Made by a program: the position numbers and the translations under genes
The notes under the pieces: model-generated
Told to the model about the DNA's origin: nothing
The model's input: only the letters and a program-made list of their open reading frames with translations
Database searches by the model: none
In this document: positions 25,579 to 34,017 of the stretch, piece by piece
Layout: every line of letters begins with the position of its first letter
Numbering within the stretch: position 1 is the first letter of the stretch
Assembly (NCBI RefSeq): GCF_027364955.1
Contig: NZ_DAHXOI010000003.1
Location: forward strand, 140,109 to 204,108
Reading direction: 5' to 3'
DNA: 64,000 nt
From: Ferrimicrobium sp.
GTDB taxonomy: Bacteria; Actinomycetota; Acidimicrobiia; Acidimicrobiales; Acidimicrobiaceae

Positions 25579-26748
25579 TCAGCCGAGGCTGATCCCCACC
25601 TCTGCGGAGTGGGAGAGTGCAATGGGTGAGGTTGACGTGGTGAGATACAGATCTTCAAGTCTGATCCCGAAGTCTTCGGCGTAGTACAGTCCAGGCTCGA
25701 CCGTGATGCACATCGTCGGTTCAACGGCGATATCGACCGCTGTTGAGGTGAAAGGAAATTCATGGATCTCAAGACCAACCCCATGCCCGACCCCATGAAG
25801 GAGGTGCTCTTCGACTCCGTGATCTTGTAGATACCTACGGGTCGCCACCTCCACGGCATTGACGGTGTTGCCCGGTCGCAACTGGGCGACACCGGCGGCC
25901 TTAGCTGCTAAGACGATCTCATAGGCGCGGCGATAACGATCGGGGGGATCGCCGAGGTAGAAGGAGCGTGTGGAGTCCGAGCAATAGCCATCAACCATCG
26001 CTCCGAAGTCGACCACGACTGGCGTAGGGGCCTCGATCCGCTGGCGAGTTGGCTGTGCATGGGGGAGTGAGGTGCGCGGACCAGACGCCACGATGGTCGG
26101 GAACGATACTCCTTCACCTCCGCATTCACGTACGTAGTACTCAAACCAGCCGGCGAGTTCGAGTTCGGTGGGGGCGCTGGCTAGGTGAGCGAGCGTTTTG
26201 GTGATGGCGCGATCGGCAACCTCGGCGGCCAGCGTGATGGATGCGATCTCGCCATCCTCCTTCTTAGCCCGCATCATCGCGAGTGAGGCAGAGATGTCGG
26301 TGAGTCCCAGACCAGACTTTTCGAGCGCGAGATAGTTGGTCAGTTGAAGAGACCCCAAATCCACCGCAATTTGGCCCGCTATTGCAATGGTGATAAGTAA
26401 TCCTTCAGGACCGAGGATCGGACGGGTGTCGATCTGAACATCAGCACCATGTCGTTGTGCCTGCAGGGCAGCTTGTTCGAGGTACCGTCCATCTGTACAC
26501 AGATAGGTCGTCGGCGCTGGATGGCGTCGTAGCAGGAGGGTCCCGTTGGATCCGCGAAAACCGGTCAGGTAGTGGATGAGCTCTAAATGGTCGCTGAACA
26601 GGAAGTCTGCACGGCAATCATCCAGAATCTGGGTGATCTTAGCGAGACGGGCGGTGCCCGCAATGTTTCCAAGGTCTTCTGAGCGGTTCCTGTGAATTGC
26701 CCGGGAATTGCTGGTTTGCGTATGCAAATAATTTGATCGCATTGTCAT
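25579..26748 (-). CDS. pepQ: M24B aminopeptidase (Xaa-Pro peptidase)
   Basis: 389 residues. A creatinase-like N-terminal domain (YLTGFRGSNGTLLL) precedes a pita-bread M24 domain with the five metal ligands in VDFGAMVDGYCSDSTRSF (two Asp), HGVGHGVGLEIHE (His), TVEPGLYY (Glu) and GIRLEDL (Glu). It probably removes N-terminal residues before proline. The first 30 residues are weakly conserved, so the start could be further in. It lies 89 bp upstream of efp. Its upstream region is shared with the divergent ctaB and contains a palindrome. Confidence 0.9.
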   Translation of the reverse strand: MTMRSNYLHTQTSNSRAIHRNRSEDLGNIAGTARLAKITQILDDCRADFLFSDHLELIHYLTGFRGSNGTLLLRRHPAPTTYLCTDGRYLEQAALQAQRHGADVQIDTRPILGPEGLLITIAIAGQIAVDLGSLQLTNYLALEKSGLGLTDISASLAMMRAKKEDGEIASITLAAEVADRAITKTLAHLASAPTELELAGWFEYYVRECGGEGVSFPTIVASGPRTSLPHAQPTRQRIEAPTPVVVDFGAMVDGYCSDSTRSFYLGDPPDRYRRAYEIVLAAKAAGVAQLRPGNTVNAVEVATRRYLQDHGVEEHLLHGVGHGVGLEIHEFPFTSTAVDIAVEPTMCITVEPGLYYAEDFGIRLEDLYLTTSTSPIALSHSAEVGISLG

Positions 26749-26784
26749 CTAGGTTCTCCCTCTGTGCTAGATTGATCTCTATTG

Positions 26785-26797
26785 GTAGAGACTCTAC
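26785..26797. promoter_or_regulatory. Perfect 13-bp palindrome between pepQ and ctaB
   Basis: GTAGAG-A-CTCTAC, 6-bp arms around one base, lies mid-way in the 141-bp divergent intergenic region. A dimeric regulator controlling the respiratory island is the simplest reading, but no regulator gene is nearby. Confidence 0.4.
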
Positions 26798-26889
26798 TGC
26801 GTGCTGATGGGGTACCTCGAGTGTGTCAGTAGTGTTTCAAGTGTGTGCAGGGGCTATGTGTGTTGAAACGCGAAGAGGATGAGGTCTAG

Positions 26890-27795
26890 ATGAGAACCTT
26901 GCCGTTGTCTGAGGGCAGTTGGGACTGGACCAAGACGGTCAAAGGCTATGTCGGCCTTACCAAGCCACGCATCATCGAATTGCTCTTGATTACGACGGTG
27001 CCGGCGATGGTGGTGGCAAAACACGGGCTGCCCTCGCTCTGGTCCATCGTCATCACGGTGGCTGGCGGTACCCTTGCTGCTGGCGGAGCCAACGCGGTCA
27101 ACATGTGGTACGACCGCGATATCGATGCGCTCATGAAGCGAACCAAGAACCGACCGCTCGTCACTGGTGCTGTTTCGCCGACCGGAGCCCTGATCTTTGC
27201 GATCGCGTTAGAGATCGTCGCCTTTACGATGCTCTCCGTCGGCGACAACGTACTCTCCGCTTCACTAGCCCTCTCTGCCGCGCTCTTCTACGTCTTTATC
27301 TATACGATGTGGCTCAAGCGCTCGACCTCGCAAAACATTGTGATTGGCGGAGCTGCCGGTGCGGTCCCCGTTCTTGTCGGTTGGGCTGCGGTCACCGATT
27401 CGCTCTCCCTCGCTGCCTGGCTCATGTTCTTGGTCATCTTCATCTGGACTCCACCCCACTTCTGGGGTTTGGCTTTCCGTTACTCCGATGATTACAGCGC
27501 GGCGGGAGTGCCGATGCTTCCGTCGGTGGCGACACGAAAGCGTTCTGCACGTGATATCTTGATCTACACTTTTGTGCTAGCCGCGACCACCGGCGCACTC
27601 GGATTCGTCGCTCATCTCGGATGGGTCTACGCCGTTGCAGCGATCGCTCTCAACGCTGGCTTTATTGGCTATGCGATCAAGCTCTACCGAGATCTCACTC
27701 CCAAGGTTGCGATGCGTATGTTCTCGTATTCGATCACGTACCTTTCGTTGCTCTTTGTTGGGATGGCGGTTGATGTGGCGGTTCGGGGTCACTGA
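26890..27795 (+). CDS. ctaB: Protoheme IX farnesyltransferase (heme O synthase)
   Basis: 301 residues, UbiA-type prenyltransferase with about eight membrane helices. The first Asp-rich motif is NMWYDRDIDALMKRTKNRP; the second loop has YSDDYSAAGVPMLP. It farnesylates protoheme to heme O, the precursor of heme A for the aa3 oxidase encoded downstream. No ctaA (heme A synthase) is in the window. Its stop overlaps the thioredoxin-like gene start by 1 nt (TGATG). Confidence 0.95.
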   Translation: MRTLPLSEGSWDWTKTVKGYVGLTKPRIIELLLITTVPAMVVAKHGLPSLWSIVITVAGGTLAAGGANAVNMWYDRDIDALMKRTKNRPLVTGAVSPTGALIFAIALEIVAFTMLSVGDNVLSASLALSAALFYVFIYTMWLKRSTSQNIVIGGAAGAVPVLVGWAAVTDSLSLAAWLMFLVIFIWTPPHFWGLAFRYSDDYSAAGVPMLPSVATRKRSARDILIYTFVLAATTGALGFVAHLGWVYAVAAIALNAGFIGYAIKLYRDLTPKVAMRMFSYSITYLSLLFVGMAVDVAVRGH

Positions 27796-28415
27796 TGGCG
27801 GTTCATGAGCCTCTTGAGCAGCCACGGGTCTCCCGTTTTGGCCCTCGAGTTTGGATCTTCTTGCTGGTGGTATCAGCGATCGTGGTGGTAGCGTATGCAG
27901 TCTATGCCGCGTCGCTCTCTGGGGGCAGTTCAACGACCGCCTCGGCCTCGCTTGGGTCGCTCCCCGAGACCAGGTCTGGTACGTCGCCCCTCGTCGGCAA
28001 ACCCGTCCCGAGCTTCTCGTTGCCGGAGTTGACGGCTGATGCCAAGCCAGCTTCGGGCTCAGTATCTCCTGCGGATTTTGCGGGACATCCTCTGGTCATC
28101 AACTTCTTCGCCTCCTGGTGTACGGCGTGCCAGGCAGAGACACCGATGGTAGCTTCCGTTGCTAAAGAGTTCGCTCAGAAGGTCGACTTCCTTGGTATCG
28201 ATGAGAATGATACTGCGGCCAAGGCCGAGGCCTTTATTGCCAAGGATCATGTGGACTATCCTGTCGTCACCGACCACGCGTCGCTTCAGGGCAAGTACCT
28301 CCTGATAGGGTTGCCGACGACGGTCTTTGTGGCGGCGAGCGGCAAGGTCGCAGCGGTGGTACAGGGCCAGATGACCTCCCAGGTCTTAACACATTGGCTT
28401 TCGCGGATTGAATGA
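27795..28415 (+). CDS. Membrane-anchored TlpA/ResA-like thioredoxin
   Basis: 206 residues: N-terminal membrane helix (about 18-40), Ser/Thr-rich spacer, then a thioredoxin fold with FFASWCTACQAETPMV (Cys109-x2-Cys112) and a cis-Pro in IGLPTTVFV. Such proteins reduce cysteines of apocytochrome c or of the CuA site. Translational coupling to ctaB and position before coxBAC favour a role in oxidase maturation, perhaps keeping CuA cysteines reduced. Confidence 0.87.
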   Translation: MAVHEPLEQPRVSRFGPRVWIFLLVVSAIVVVAYAVYAASLSGGSSTTASASLGSLPETRSGTSPLVGKPVPSFSLPELTADAKPASGSVSPADFAGHPLVINFFASWCTACQAETPMVASVAKEFAQKVDFLGIDENDTAAKAEAFIAKDHVDYPVVTDHASLQGKYLLIGLPTTVFVAASGKVAAVVQGQMTSQVLTHWLSRIE

Positions 28416-28422
28416 GGCAAGT

Positions 28423-28444
28423 TTCCGGTGAGTCATCACCGGAA
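28423..28444. terminator. Hairpin after the thioredoxin-like gene
   Basis: Perfect 9-bp stem TTCCGGTGA/TCACCGGAA with a GTCA loop, starting 8 nt after the stop codon. There is no T-run. It may mark the end of the ctaB transcript or a processing site before the cox genes. Confidence 0.5.
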
Positions 28445-28538
28445 CCGGCTAAGGGATCGTTGAGGTCCTTGGTCGCAACCCTTGTGAGGGGTGTCGGGTT
28501 GGATATGGGAATATTGGGATTATGAAAGGGGGTGAAGG

Positions 28539-29219
28539 TTGAATAAGGGTGCAAGAATTTCGATTGTTCTTGTCTCTGCCGCAGTCGCTGTTGGATTGAT
28601 TTTGTTTGGTATCTTTGGGTATCTGCGAACCTATCCGCCAACGGTTGTGTTTACACCTTCTCCTACACAACCACATACGGTTGATGTGACGTTACAGGTT
28701 GAGGGAGCAGTTGGAACAGGGCCTCACCCAAACTGGGTGGGCTGGTATGCAAAGGATGCACAGGGTAAGTGGGTTCGCACAACTCTTTACCAGGTGCCAG
28801 AGAAGACCTATGTGCACGTGACGGTCTATGAGTATGATTCGGGCGGTCCGCTTCGCAATCCATACTGGGGAAAGATCACGGGTACGGTTGGAAACGATGC
28901 TGTTCTCAACGGCAAGGAGGTGAGCGTGCTTGATGCGGCGGCAGGCAATGGCGTCGCGCATACCATGGTCGCTCCTGCGTTGAATCTGTCGGTCCCCATG
29001 TGGGGGCTGTCCGGTACCGAGAAGACCTTCTGTCAGTCGGGGCCGTGTACGTTGGCAAACGCGCACAACACCGAGACCTTTACCTTCTACACCGGCAACC
29101 ATCCTCATAACTATCGTTGGCAGTGCTTCATTCCCTGTGGTGCTGGCTTCTTGAATGGGAATGGTGGTCCGATGGCTGAGACTGGGTATATGGCTGGTTT
29201 CTGGAAGGTGGTGGCCTGA
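28539..29219 (+). CDS. CuA-like cupredoxin membrane protein of the oxidase operon
   Basis: 226 residues from TTG 28539, with GGGGGTGAAGG upstream. One membrane helix (8-29) then an extracytoplasmic beta domain. GVAHTMVAPALNL resembles the CoxB segment with the N-terminal copper His (His141). WQCFIPCGAGFLNGNGGPM gives Cys196-x3-Cys200 and Met212, the spacing of a CuA site, but without the His that follows the second Cys in CoxB. An extra Cys165/Cys170 pair is present. It could be an electron-transfer cupredoxin or an alternative subunit II. Its stop overlaps the coxB start by 1 nt, implying stoichiometric expression. Confidence 0.7.
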   Translation: MNKGARISIVLVSAAVAVGLILFGIFGYLRTYPPTVVFTPSPTQPHTVDVTLQVEGAVGTGPHPNWVGWYAKDAQGKWVRTTLYQVPEKTYVHVTVYEYDSGGPLRNPYWGKITGTVGNDAVLNGKEVSVLDAAAGNGVAHTMVAPALNLSVPMWGLSGTEKTFCQSGPCTLANAHNTETFTFYTGNHPHNYRWQCFIPCGAGFLNGNGGPMAETGYMAGFWKVVA

Positions 29220-30136
29220 TGGCGGTAACCCAAGAGGACATGAACGAGCGCAAGGAGTATGCGAAGAAGGCCGGTTGGCGTATCTTTGCGATCTGGCTCG
29301 TTCTGTCGTTGATCGGTGTAGCGCTGGTGCTCTACGTGTGGGGACCACATATGCCCCCGGGCGATATGACGACTTCGGCTGCCAGCCAGCAGTTCGACTT
29401 CAAGGTGTTAACTGCGATGGTCGTTCCGGTGTTGTTGATGGTCTGGGTCTACGGAGCTTGGTCGTTGATCAACTTCCATGCCACCAAGGAGGATCGTGGG
29501 GACGGTATTCCACTACGTGGAAACCGCAAGGTTCAAGGTATTTGGTACGTCGGCTCGGCGGTCTTGGTGCTGTTTCTTGCAGGATTCGGCACCTATGAGT
29601 TGATCAACGGAAACGGTGTTGGTACTGGTGAGGGACCTTCCCCAATCTGGAAGCCGACGGCGAAGCACATGTTGGTGGTGCAGGTCATCGCCCAGCAATG
29701 GCGCTTTACGTACCGTTGGCCGCAGTTCGGTGGGATGGAGACCACTTCGATCGATCTCCCAGCGAATACGACCATCCAGTTTGACGTGACCTCACTCGAC
29801 GTGATTCACGACTTCTGGGCCTATCAACTCGGCGTCAAGGCCGATGCGAACCCGGATGTCAATAACGTCGCTTACACGACCACCTCAAGCCAACAGGGGC
29901 GTTTCACGGTCCGCTGTGACGAGCTCTGTGGTATTTGGCATGGAGCAATGTATAACTATGGACACGTGGTATCGAAGTCGGCGTTCTACACCTGGGCGTC
30001 GAATATGGAGGCACAGAACGCTTCGGTGACGAAGTTGTTGCCGCCTTTTGCGACCACGTATACTCCCTCGTACTCCGGTGCAGGTGGAGGTTATTATCCT
30101 TCGTATGACCCCAACGGTCATGCGGTGACGTACTAG
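29219..30136 (+). CDS. coxB: Cytochrome c oxidase subunit II (CuA)
   Basis: 305 residues. Membrane segments at about 20-41 and 62-83, a third hydrophobic stretch at 108-128, then the CuA domain with His197 (VIHDFW), Cys233, Glu235, Cys237, His241 and Met244 in RCDELCGIWHGAM, a complete binuclear CuA site. It accepts electrons from a soluble or membrane donor and passes them to subunit I. The third hydrophobic segment is more than the usual two. The C-terminus is Tyr/Gly/Pro rich with no fused cytochrome c. Confidence 0.93.
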   Translation: MAVTQEDMNERKEYAKKAGWRIFAIWLVLSLIGVALVLYVWGPHMPPGDMTTSAASQQFDFKVLTAMVVPVLLMVWVYGAWSLINFHATKEDRGDGIPLRGNRKVQGIWYVGSAVLVLFLAGFGTYELINGNGVGTGEGPSPIWKPTAKHMLVVQVIAQQWRFTYRWPQFGGMETTSIDLPANTTIQFDVTSLDVIHDFWAYQLGVKADANPDVNNVAYTTTSSQQGRFTVRCDELCGIWHGAMYNYGHVVSKSAFYTWASNMEAQNASVTKLLPPFATTYTPSYSGAGGGYYPSYDPNGHAVTY

Positions 30137-30149
30137 AAGGAGCTTGTAA

Positions 30150-32099
30150 ATGGCAATTGACATGACGCCAGCTGCCGGGGTGGGTTCTCCGACCGACCTC
30201 GAAGCTCGGGGCCTCAAAGCCGCCAAGCCTTGGTTTACTGGCAATATGCTGACCGCCCTCATTGGTGGGGCGATCGGCTATGCCTTTGGCCACTGGCTTG
30301 GTAACGCCATTGCGTCGAACTACTCCGTTGTAGCTGATGGTGCTGGCAATGAGGTAGCGATCTACCTCTCGCTCATCATCGGCTGTCTCGGGTGGTTCAT
30401 AGGGCTTGGTGCGCTGAATTATCCGGTCCAGAAACTCCTGGGACTGGAGCCGATCGATCCTCCAAAGAGTGAGAAGCGGTCGTTTTGGGAGCATTTCACC
30501 TACTCGACGGATCACAAGGTCGTCGGTGTGCAGTATCTGTTCGGCATGTTGCTCTACTTCCTCGTTGCAGGGTTGTTAGCACTGGGTATTCGTACCGAGT
30601 TGCTCTCACCGGTGAACCATATCTGGGCACCGGATACCTACATCGAGATCGTAGGTGAGCATGGCACCATGATGATGATGATGATGACCTCGATCATCAT
30701 GGGTCCGTTCGGTAACTATCTGATTCCGCTCATGATTGGGTCGAAGAAGATGGCGTTTCCACGACTCGAGGCCTCGTCCTTCTGGTTCACGGTACCGTCA
30801 TTCTTCATTCTGCTCTCTGCTCTGTGGCAGGGCGGGTTCCAGTCTGGTTGGACGGGATATGCACCACTATCGATTCAAGGAGGTCCAGGTCAAAGCGACT
30901 ATGATGTTGCCTTCGCCTTGATGGCCCTGTCGATGATCTGTGCGTCGATCAATATGACTGCTACTATCATCAACTACCGAGCACCGGGTATGCGCTGGTC
31001 GCGGATGCCGATCCTTGCCTGGGGTATGATTACGGTGGCCTTCACGATGCTGCTTTCGGTACCGGTCCTCTTCGATGGGCTCTATGTGATGAGTCTTGAC
31101 CGAGGCGTGCGTACTGCGATGCTCTATGCGGGCCATGGGGGGAGCTCCTTCCTTTGGGAGAACCTCTTCTGGTTCTTTGGACACCCCGAGGTCTACCTGC
31201 TGGCGTTGCCGGGCTTCGCTCTCACCGTTGAGCTACTTCCCGTCTTTGCGCGCAAACCGGTCTTTGCGCTGAAGACTTCGACGGCGGGTCTCATCGGAGT
31301 GGCGGTATTGAGCTTCTTCGTGTGGCAGCACCACCTCTTCATGTCGGGCATGAACCCGGATATGCGTCCGTTGTTCATGTTGACGACAGAGCTGATCTCC
31401 ATTCCTACTGGGTTCTTGTACCTGGTGGCGATGGGTACGGTCTGGCGTGGCAAGATCCGCTTCGAGGTTCCAATGCTCTTCCTCTTGGCAGTGTTCTGGA
31501 ACTTCCTCTGGGGTGGTGTAACTGGTGTGTACAACTCTGACGTTCCAGTGGACGCCTTGGTCCACGGAAGCTTCTTTGTTATGGCCCACTTCCACTTCAC
31601 GATTATGGGGCAGCTCATCTTCGCGGTCTTTGCGGGCGTCTATTACTACGTCCCCTTGATCTTTGGTATCAGATTGAACGACAAGCTTGGAAAGGTCAGT
31701 TTCTGGATCATCTTTGTGGCCTTTAACTCCACCTTCTTGCCGTTGTTCATGATCGGGCTGTTGGGTCAGCCGCGACGTGTCTTTGAGTATGCGATTCGTC
31801 TGCAGCACCTCAATCAGTGGGTCTCGGTCTCCTCGTATGTCCTGGGTTTTGGTATCTTGTTGTACGTGTTCAACCTCATCTGGTCGCTTGCGGTCACGAG
31901 GACCCCTGCTGGTCCTAACCCGTGGGAGTCGCGAGGTCTCGAGTGGCAGGTGGGTTACCCAGTGCCGCGCGATAACTTTGTGAAGATTCCCGTGGTGCAC
32001 CGTGATCCGTACGGTTATGGAACCGGTGATGATACGCCAGTGGCTGACTTGAATCCCGTGGGTGACAAGGCTGCGGTGGTAACAGGAGGTGATGCGTAG
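30150..32099 (+). CDS. coxA: Cytochrome c oxidase subunit I (aa3-type)
   Basis: 649 residues. After about 110 extra N-terminal residues with two predicted helices, the canonical core begins YSTDHKVVGVQYL. Heme a ligand in EHGTM; WFFGHPEVY has the CuB His and cross-linked Tyr; WQHHLFMSGM has the two further CuB His; HFHFTIMG has the heme a3/a ligands. It ends with the RGLEWQ motif typical of cytochrome c oxidases. A run of six Met codons follows the heme a His. It lies 13 nt after coxB and overlaps coxC by 1 nt. Confidence 0.95.
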   Translation: MAIDMTPAAGVGSPTDLEARGLKAAKPWFTGNMLTALIGGAIGYAFGHWLGNAIASNYSVVADGAGNEVAIYLSLIIGCLGWFIGLGALNYPVQKLLGLEPIDPPKSEKRSFWEHFTYSTDHKVVGVQYLFGMLLYFLVAGLLALGIRTELLSPVNHIWAPDTYIEIVGEHGTMMMMMMTSIIMGPFGNYLIPLMIGSKKMAFPRLEASSFWFTVPSFFILLSALWQGGFQSGWTGYAPLSIQGGPGQSDYDVAFALMALSMICASINMTATIINYRAPGMRWSRMPILAWGMITVAFTMLLSVPVLFDGLYVMSLDRGVRTAMLYAGHGGSSFLWENLFWFFGHPEVYLLALPGFALTVELLPVFARKPVFALKTSTAGLIGVAVLSFFVWQHHLFMSGMNPDMRPLFMLTTELISIPTGFLYLVAMGTVWRGKIRFEVPMLFLLAVFWNFLWGGVTGVYNSDVPVDALVHGSFFVMAHFHFTIMGQLIFAVFAGVYYYVPLIFGIRLNDKLGKVSFWIIFVAFNSTFLPLFMIGLLGQPRRVFEYAIRLQHLNQWVSVSSYVLGFGILLYVFNLIWSLAVTRTPAGPNPWESRGLEWQVGYPVPRDNFVKIPVVHRDPYGYGTGDDTPVADLNPVGDKAAVVTGGDA

Positions 32100-32758
32100 T
32101 GGCTACTGATGTGCAATCAGCCGATGCGCAGCCGGTCATCGATGAGGAGCAGTACTACCATGACGCCCAGTTAGGTGCGCTCTGGACTGCTTCGCGTACC
32201 TTGATACCGGTGGTAGCGGCGACCTTTGGTGGCATCTACTTCGCCTATTTCTACCTGCGGTCGCTCAACTCGAATGGGTTGTGGGATCCGCATGGGCAGA
32301 CGGCGTCGAAGATCATCGGGTTGTCGATACTGTTGTTGGTCCTTGTTGGGACGGCCTTTCAGTTGATGGCAGGACGACGGCTACGTAGAGGATTTAGTAC
32401 GGACTTCATCGTCGGTACCGCTGCGAATGCGTTGTTCCTGGTGATCGCCACCGGTCTGCAGATCTGGGAGCTCACACGGCTCCCATTTCCGCCAGCAGCG
32501 AGTGGGTATGCCGGGGTCTTCATCGCGTTTGGACCCATCAATGCACTTGTCATCGGGCTTAGTGCGTATTGGGTGTTCACGTTGATGATGCGTGCGATTA
32601 GGAGCTATAACTTCTACCGTGCTGATGGCGGTATTGGGATTTCGGCGCATCGTGCAGCCGAGAACTTCCGTGCCAATGTCGACGGTTTCGGAGCCTATGG
32701 CATCTTCTTTGCGCTGTTGTCGATCCTGTCCTGGTACCTGTTCTACGTTCTTCATTAG
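32099..32758 (+). CDS. coxC: Cytochrome c oxidase subunit III
   Basis: 219 residues from GTG 32099, overlapping the coxA TAG by 1 nt. Five or more membrane helices, with YFAYFYLRSLN, WELTRLPFPPAASGYAGVF and a final FRANVDGFGAYGIFFALLSILSWYLFYVLH that matches the subunit III end. It stabilises the catalytic core and the proton uptake path. It is divergent from textbook subunit III, so the call leans on position as well. Confidence 0.85.
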   Translation: MATDVQSADAQPVIDEEQYYHDAQLGALWTASRTLIPVVAATFGGIYFAYFYLRSLNSNGLWDPHGQTASKIIGLSILLLVLVGTAFQLMAGRRLRRGFSTDFIVGTAANALFLVIATGLQIWELTRLPFPPAASGYAGVFIAFGPINALVIGLSAYWVFTLMMRAIRSYNFYRADGGIGISAHRAAENFRANVDGFGAYGIFFALLSILSWYLFYVLH

Positions 32759-32858
32759 GAGAGCGTTCGCACGGTAGTTATTGTTGGGTTGTCGGTAGTT
32801 ACGAGTTGGAGCGAGAGGGAGTAATGGTCACGGTGGTGAGTAGAGAGGTGAGTGTGCG

Positions 32859-33659
32859 ATGATTTCGTTGATAGTCATTGGGCTCTTCTCGCTCTCGTGC
32901 GTCATCGCGGGCGTTTACCTCGTCCGACGAGCGGGTAGTGTTCGAGGCATTCGGGGAAGGTTGGGACTTGCGGTGCTTGCACTCGGTGTTCTGATGAACC
33001 CTGCTTCTATCGATTTCGCTACCCGGTCCCTCTGGTTCCACTCGTTGCTGTTGGTGTTGGTCTCGCTCTGGCTCATCTTGGTGGTGCTCTCCAAGGAGGT
33101 TATCCGTGGTATCGACCGGATCAAGGATCGTGGCCGCTGGGCCGTGCTGGGTCTCCAGTGGGTCTGGGGACTGGTCGTACTGCAAGATATTCTGCTCTGG
33201 GTCGGTTTCCAGGATGGTTTCGAACGCGCTGCGGCAAACGATCCGTTACTGTTGGCTGTATTGATCTACCTTGAGGTTGCAGCCTCGGGTGCGATCATCT
33301 ACGTGCTCTCCGGTGATGGGCGGCCGCGGGTGACGCACGTACGTCAGGTGATCATCGCCTGGTCGTCCGCGATGGTCATCATGGCGCTAGGGGTGTCGTT
33401 GGGTCTCTCCGGTCCTTGGTTCGGTTTCGTTTCGGCGTCGGCTGCGGCGTTACACCAAGAGGCGGAGCAACAGATTGCTGCCGTCATCTTCGTCATCCTC
33501 GGAGGTGCTCCGTGGTTCCTTATCGGTACGCAGAAGATGCGGCTGTGGCTGGAGTCAGAGGAGCGCGAGGCGGTGGTGAGCTTTGCCTCTCCGGTGCATC
33601 GTTTTGGTCGTTCGGTTAAGGTCAATCAAGTGAGGCGGGGGCGCGTTGAAGGGAGGTGA
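32859..33659 (+). CDS. CtaG-like membrane protein (oxidase assembly)
   Basis: 266 residues, six or seven membrane helices. FHSLLLVLVSLWLILVV and QEAEQQIAAVIFVILGGAPWFLIG resemble the membrane-embedded His and Asp/Gln-Gln-x-hydrophobic helix of the caa3-type CtaG family, which delivers copper to CuB. Similarity is partial and the protein is somewhat short, so this is a tentative call based on topology plus context. It is 100 bp downstream of coxC, with its own GTGAG-type ribosome-binding site. Confidence 0.55.
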   Translation: MISLIVIGLFSLSCVIAGVYLVRRAGSVRGIRGRLGLAVLALGVLMNPASIDFATRSLWFHSLLLVLVSLWLILVVLSKEVIRGIDRIKDRGRWAVLGLQWVWGLVVLQDILLWVGFQDGFERAAANDPLLLAVLIYLEVAASGAIIYVLSGDGRPRVTHVRQVIIAWSSAMVIMALGVSLGLSGPWFGFVSASAAALHQEAEQQIAAVIFVILGGAPWFLIGTQKMRLWLESEEREAVVSFASPVHRFGRSVKVNQVRRGRVEGR

Positions 33660-33662
33660 ATG

Positions 33663-33803
33663 ATGTTCGGAAGTGTAACTGGTTATACAGCTGGTGCTGA
33701 TATGACTTTTGCCATCCCGATTGGTATCTTTGCTCTGTCGGTGCTCTATGGCTTCTTTGCGCGGAAGAAGTTGTCAAAGCGCCGCTAGGTCGGCAAGTGT
33801 AGA
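33663..33803 (+). CDS. 46-residue single-helix membrane peptide of the oxidase operon
   Basis: Begins ATG 33663 (an overlapping ATG at 33660 is in the same frame), 6 nt after GGAGG and 3 nt after the CtaG-like stop. One hydrophobic helix (FAIPIGIFALSVLYGFFA) is followed by a basic tail KKLSK. The size, topology and place just before the operon terminator suggest a small accessory subunit of the oxidase, like the tiny subunit IV or CcoQ-type peptides. No named homologue is recognised. Confidence 0.6.
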
Positions 33804-33810
33804 GGTGTGA

Positions 33811-33843
33811 GTCCCGGTGTTGCCGGGGCTCTTCCTCGTTTTG
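33811..33843 (+). terminator. Terminator of the cox operon
   Basis: Stem AGTCCCGG (33811-33818) / CCGGGGCT (33824-33831) with one G-T pair and a TGTTG loop, followed by pyrimidine-rich CTTCCTCGTTTT. It lies 8 nt past the small peptide stop codon. Confidence 0.75.
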
Positions 33844-33976
33844 GGGCCGAATGGTCGGGCCCTCTGGTGTTCTGGTTTGGCAACGCGCGCATGGGTGGGC
33901 CGGAACGGTGTCGGCTGGATGTCGATGTGCTGAAGCGCGTCACAGAGGCTAGATGGCACGACTAAGATCGTATCGA

Positions 33977-34007
33977 CCGTTAACTGAGTCCCGTGAGGCT
34001 CGGACGG
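33977..34007 (+). promoter_or_regulatory. PyrR-binding RNA hairpin over the pyrR ribosome-binding site
   Basis: AGTCCCGTGAGGCT (33987-34000) matches the PyrR binding-loop consensus ARUCCNGNGAGGYU at every defined position. GAGTCC pairs with GGCTC around the CCGTGA loop, and a lower stem CCGT (33977-33980) / ACGG (34004-34007) reaches the AAGGAG Shine-Dalgarno at 34008-34013. With no terminator in between, PyrR bound with UMP would most simply block translation initiation, as in mycobacteria. Confidence 0.85.
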
Positions 34008-34017
34008 AAGGAGATGC

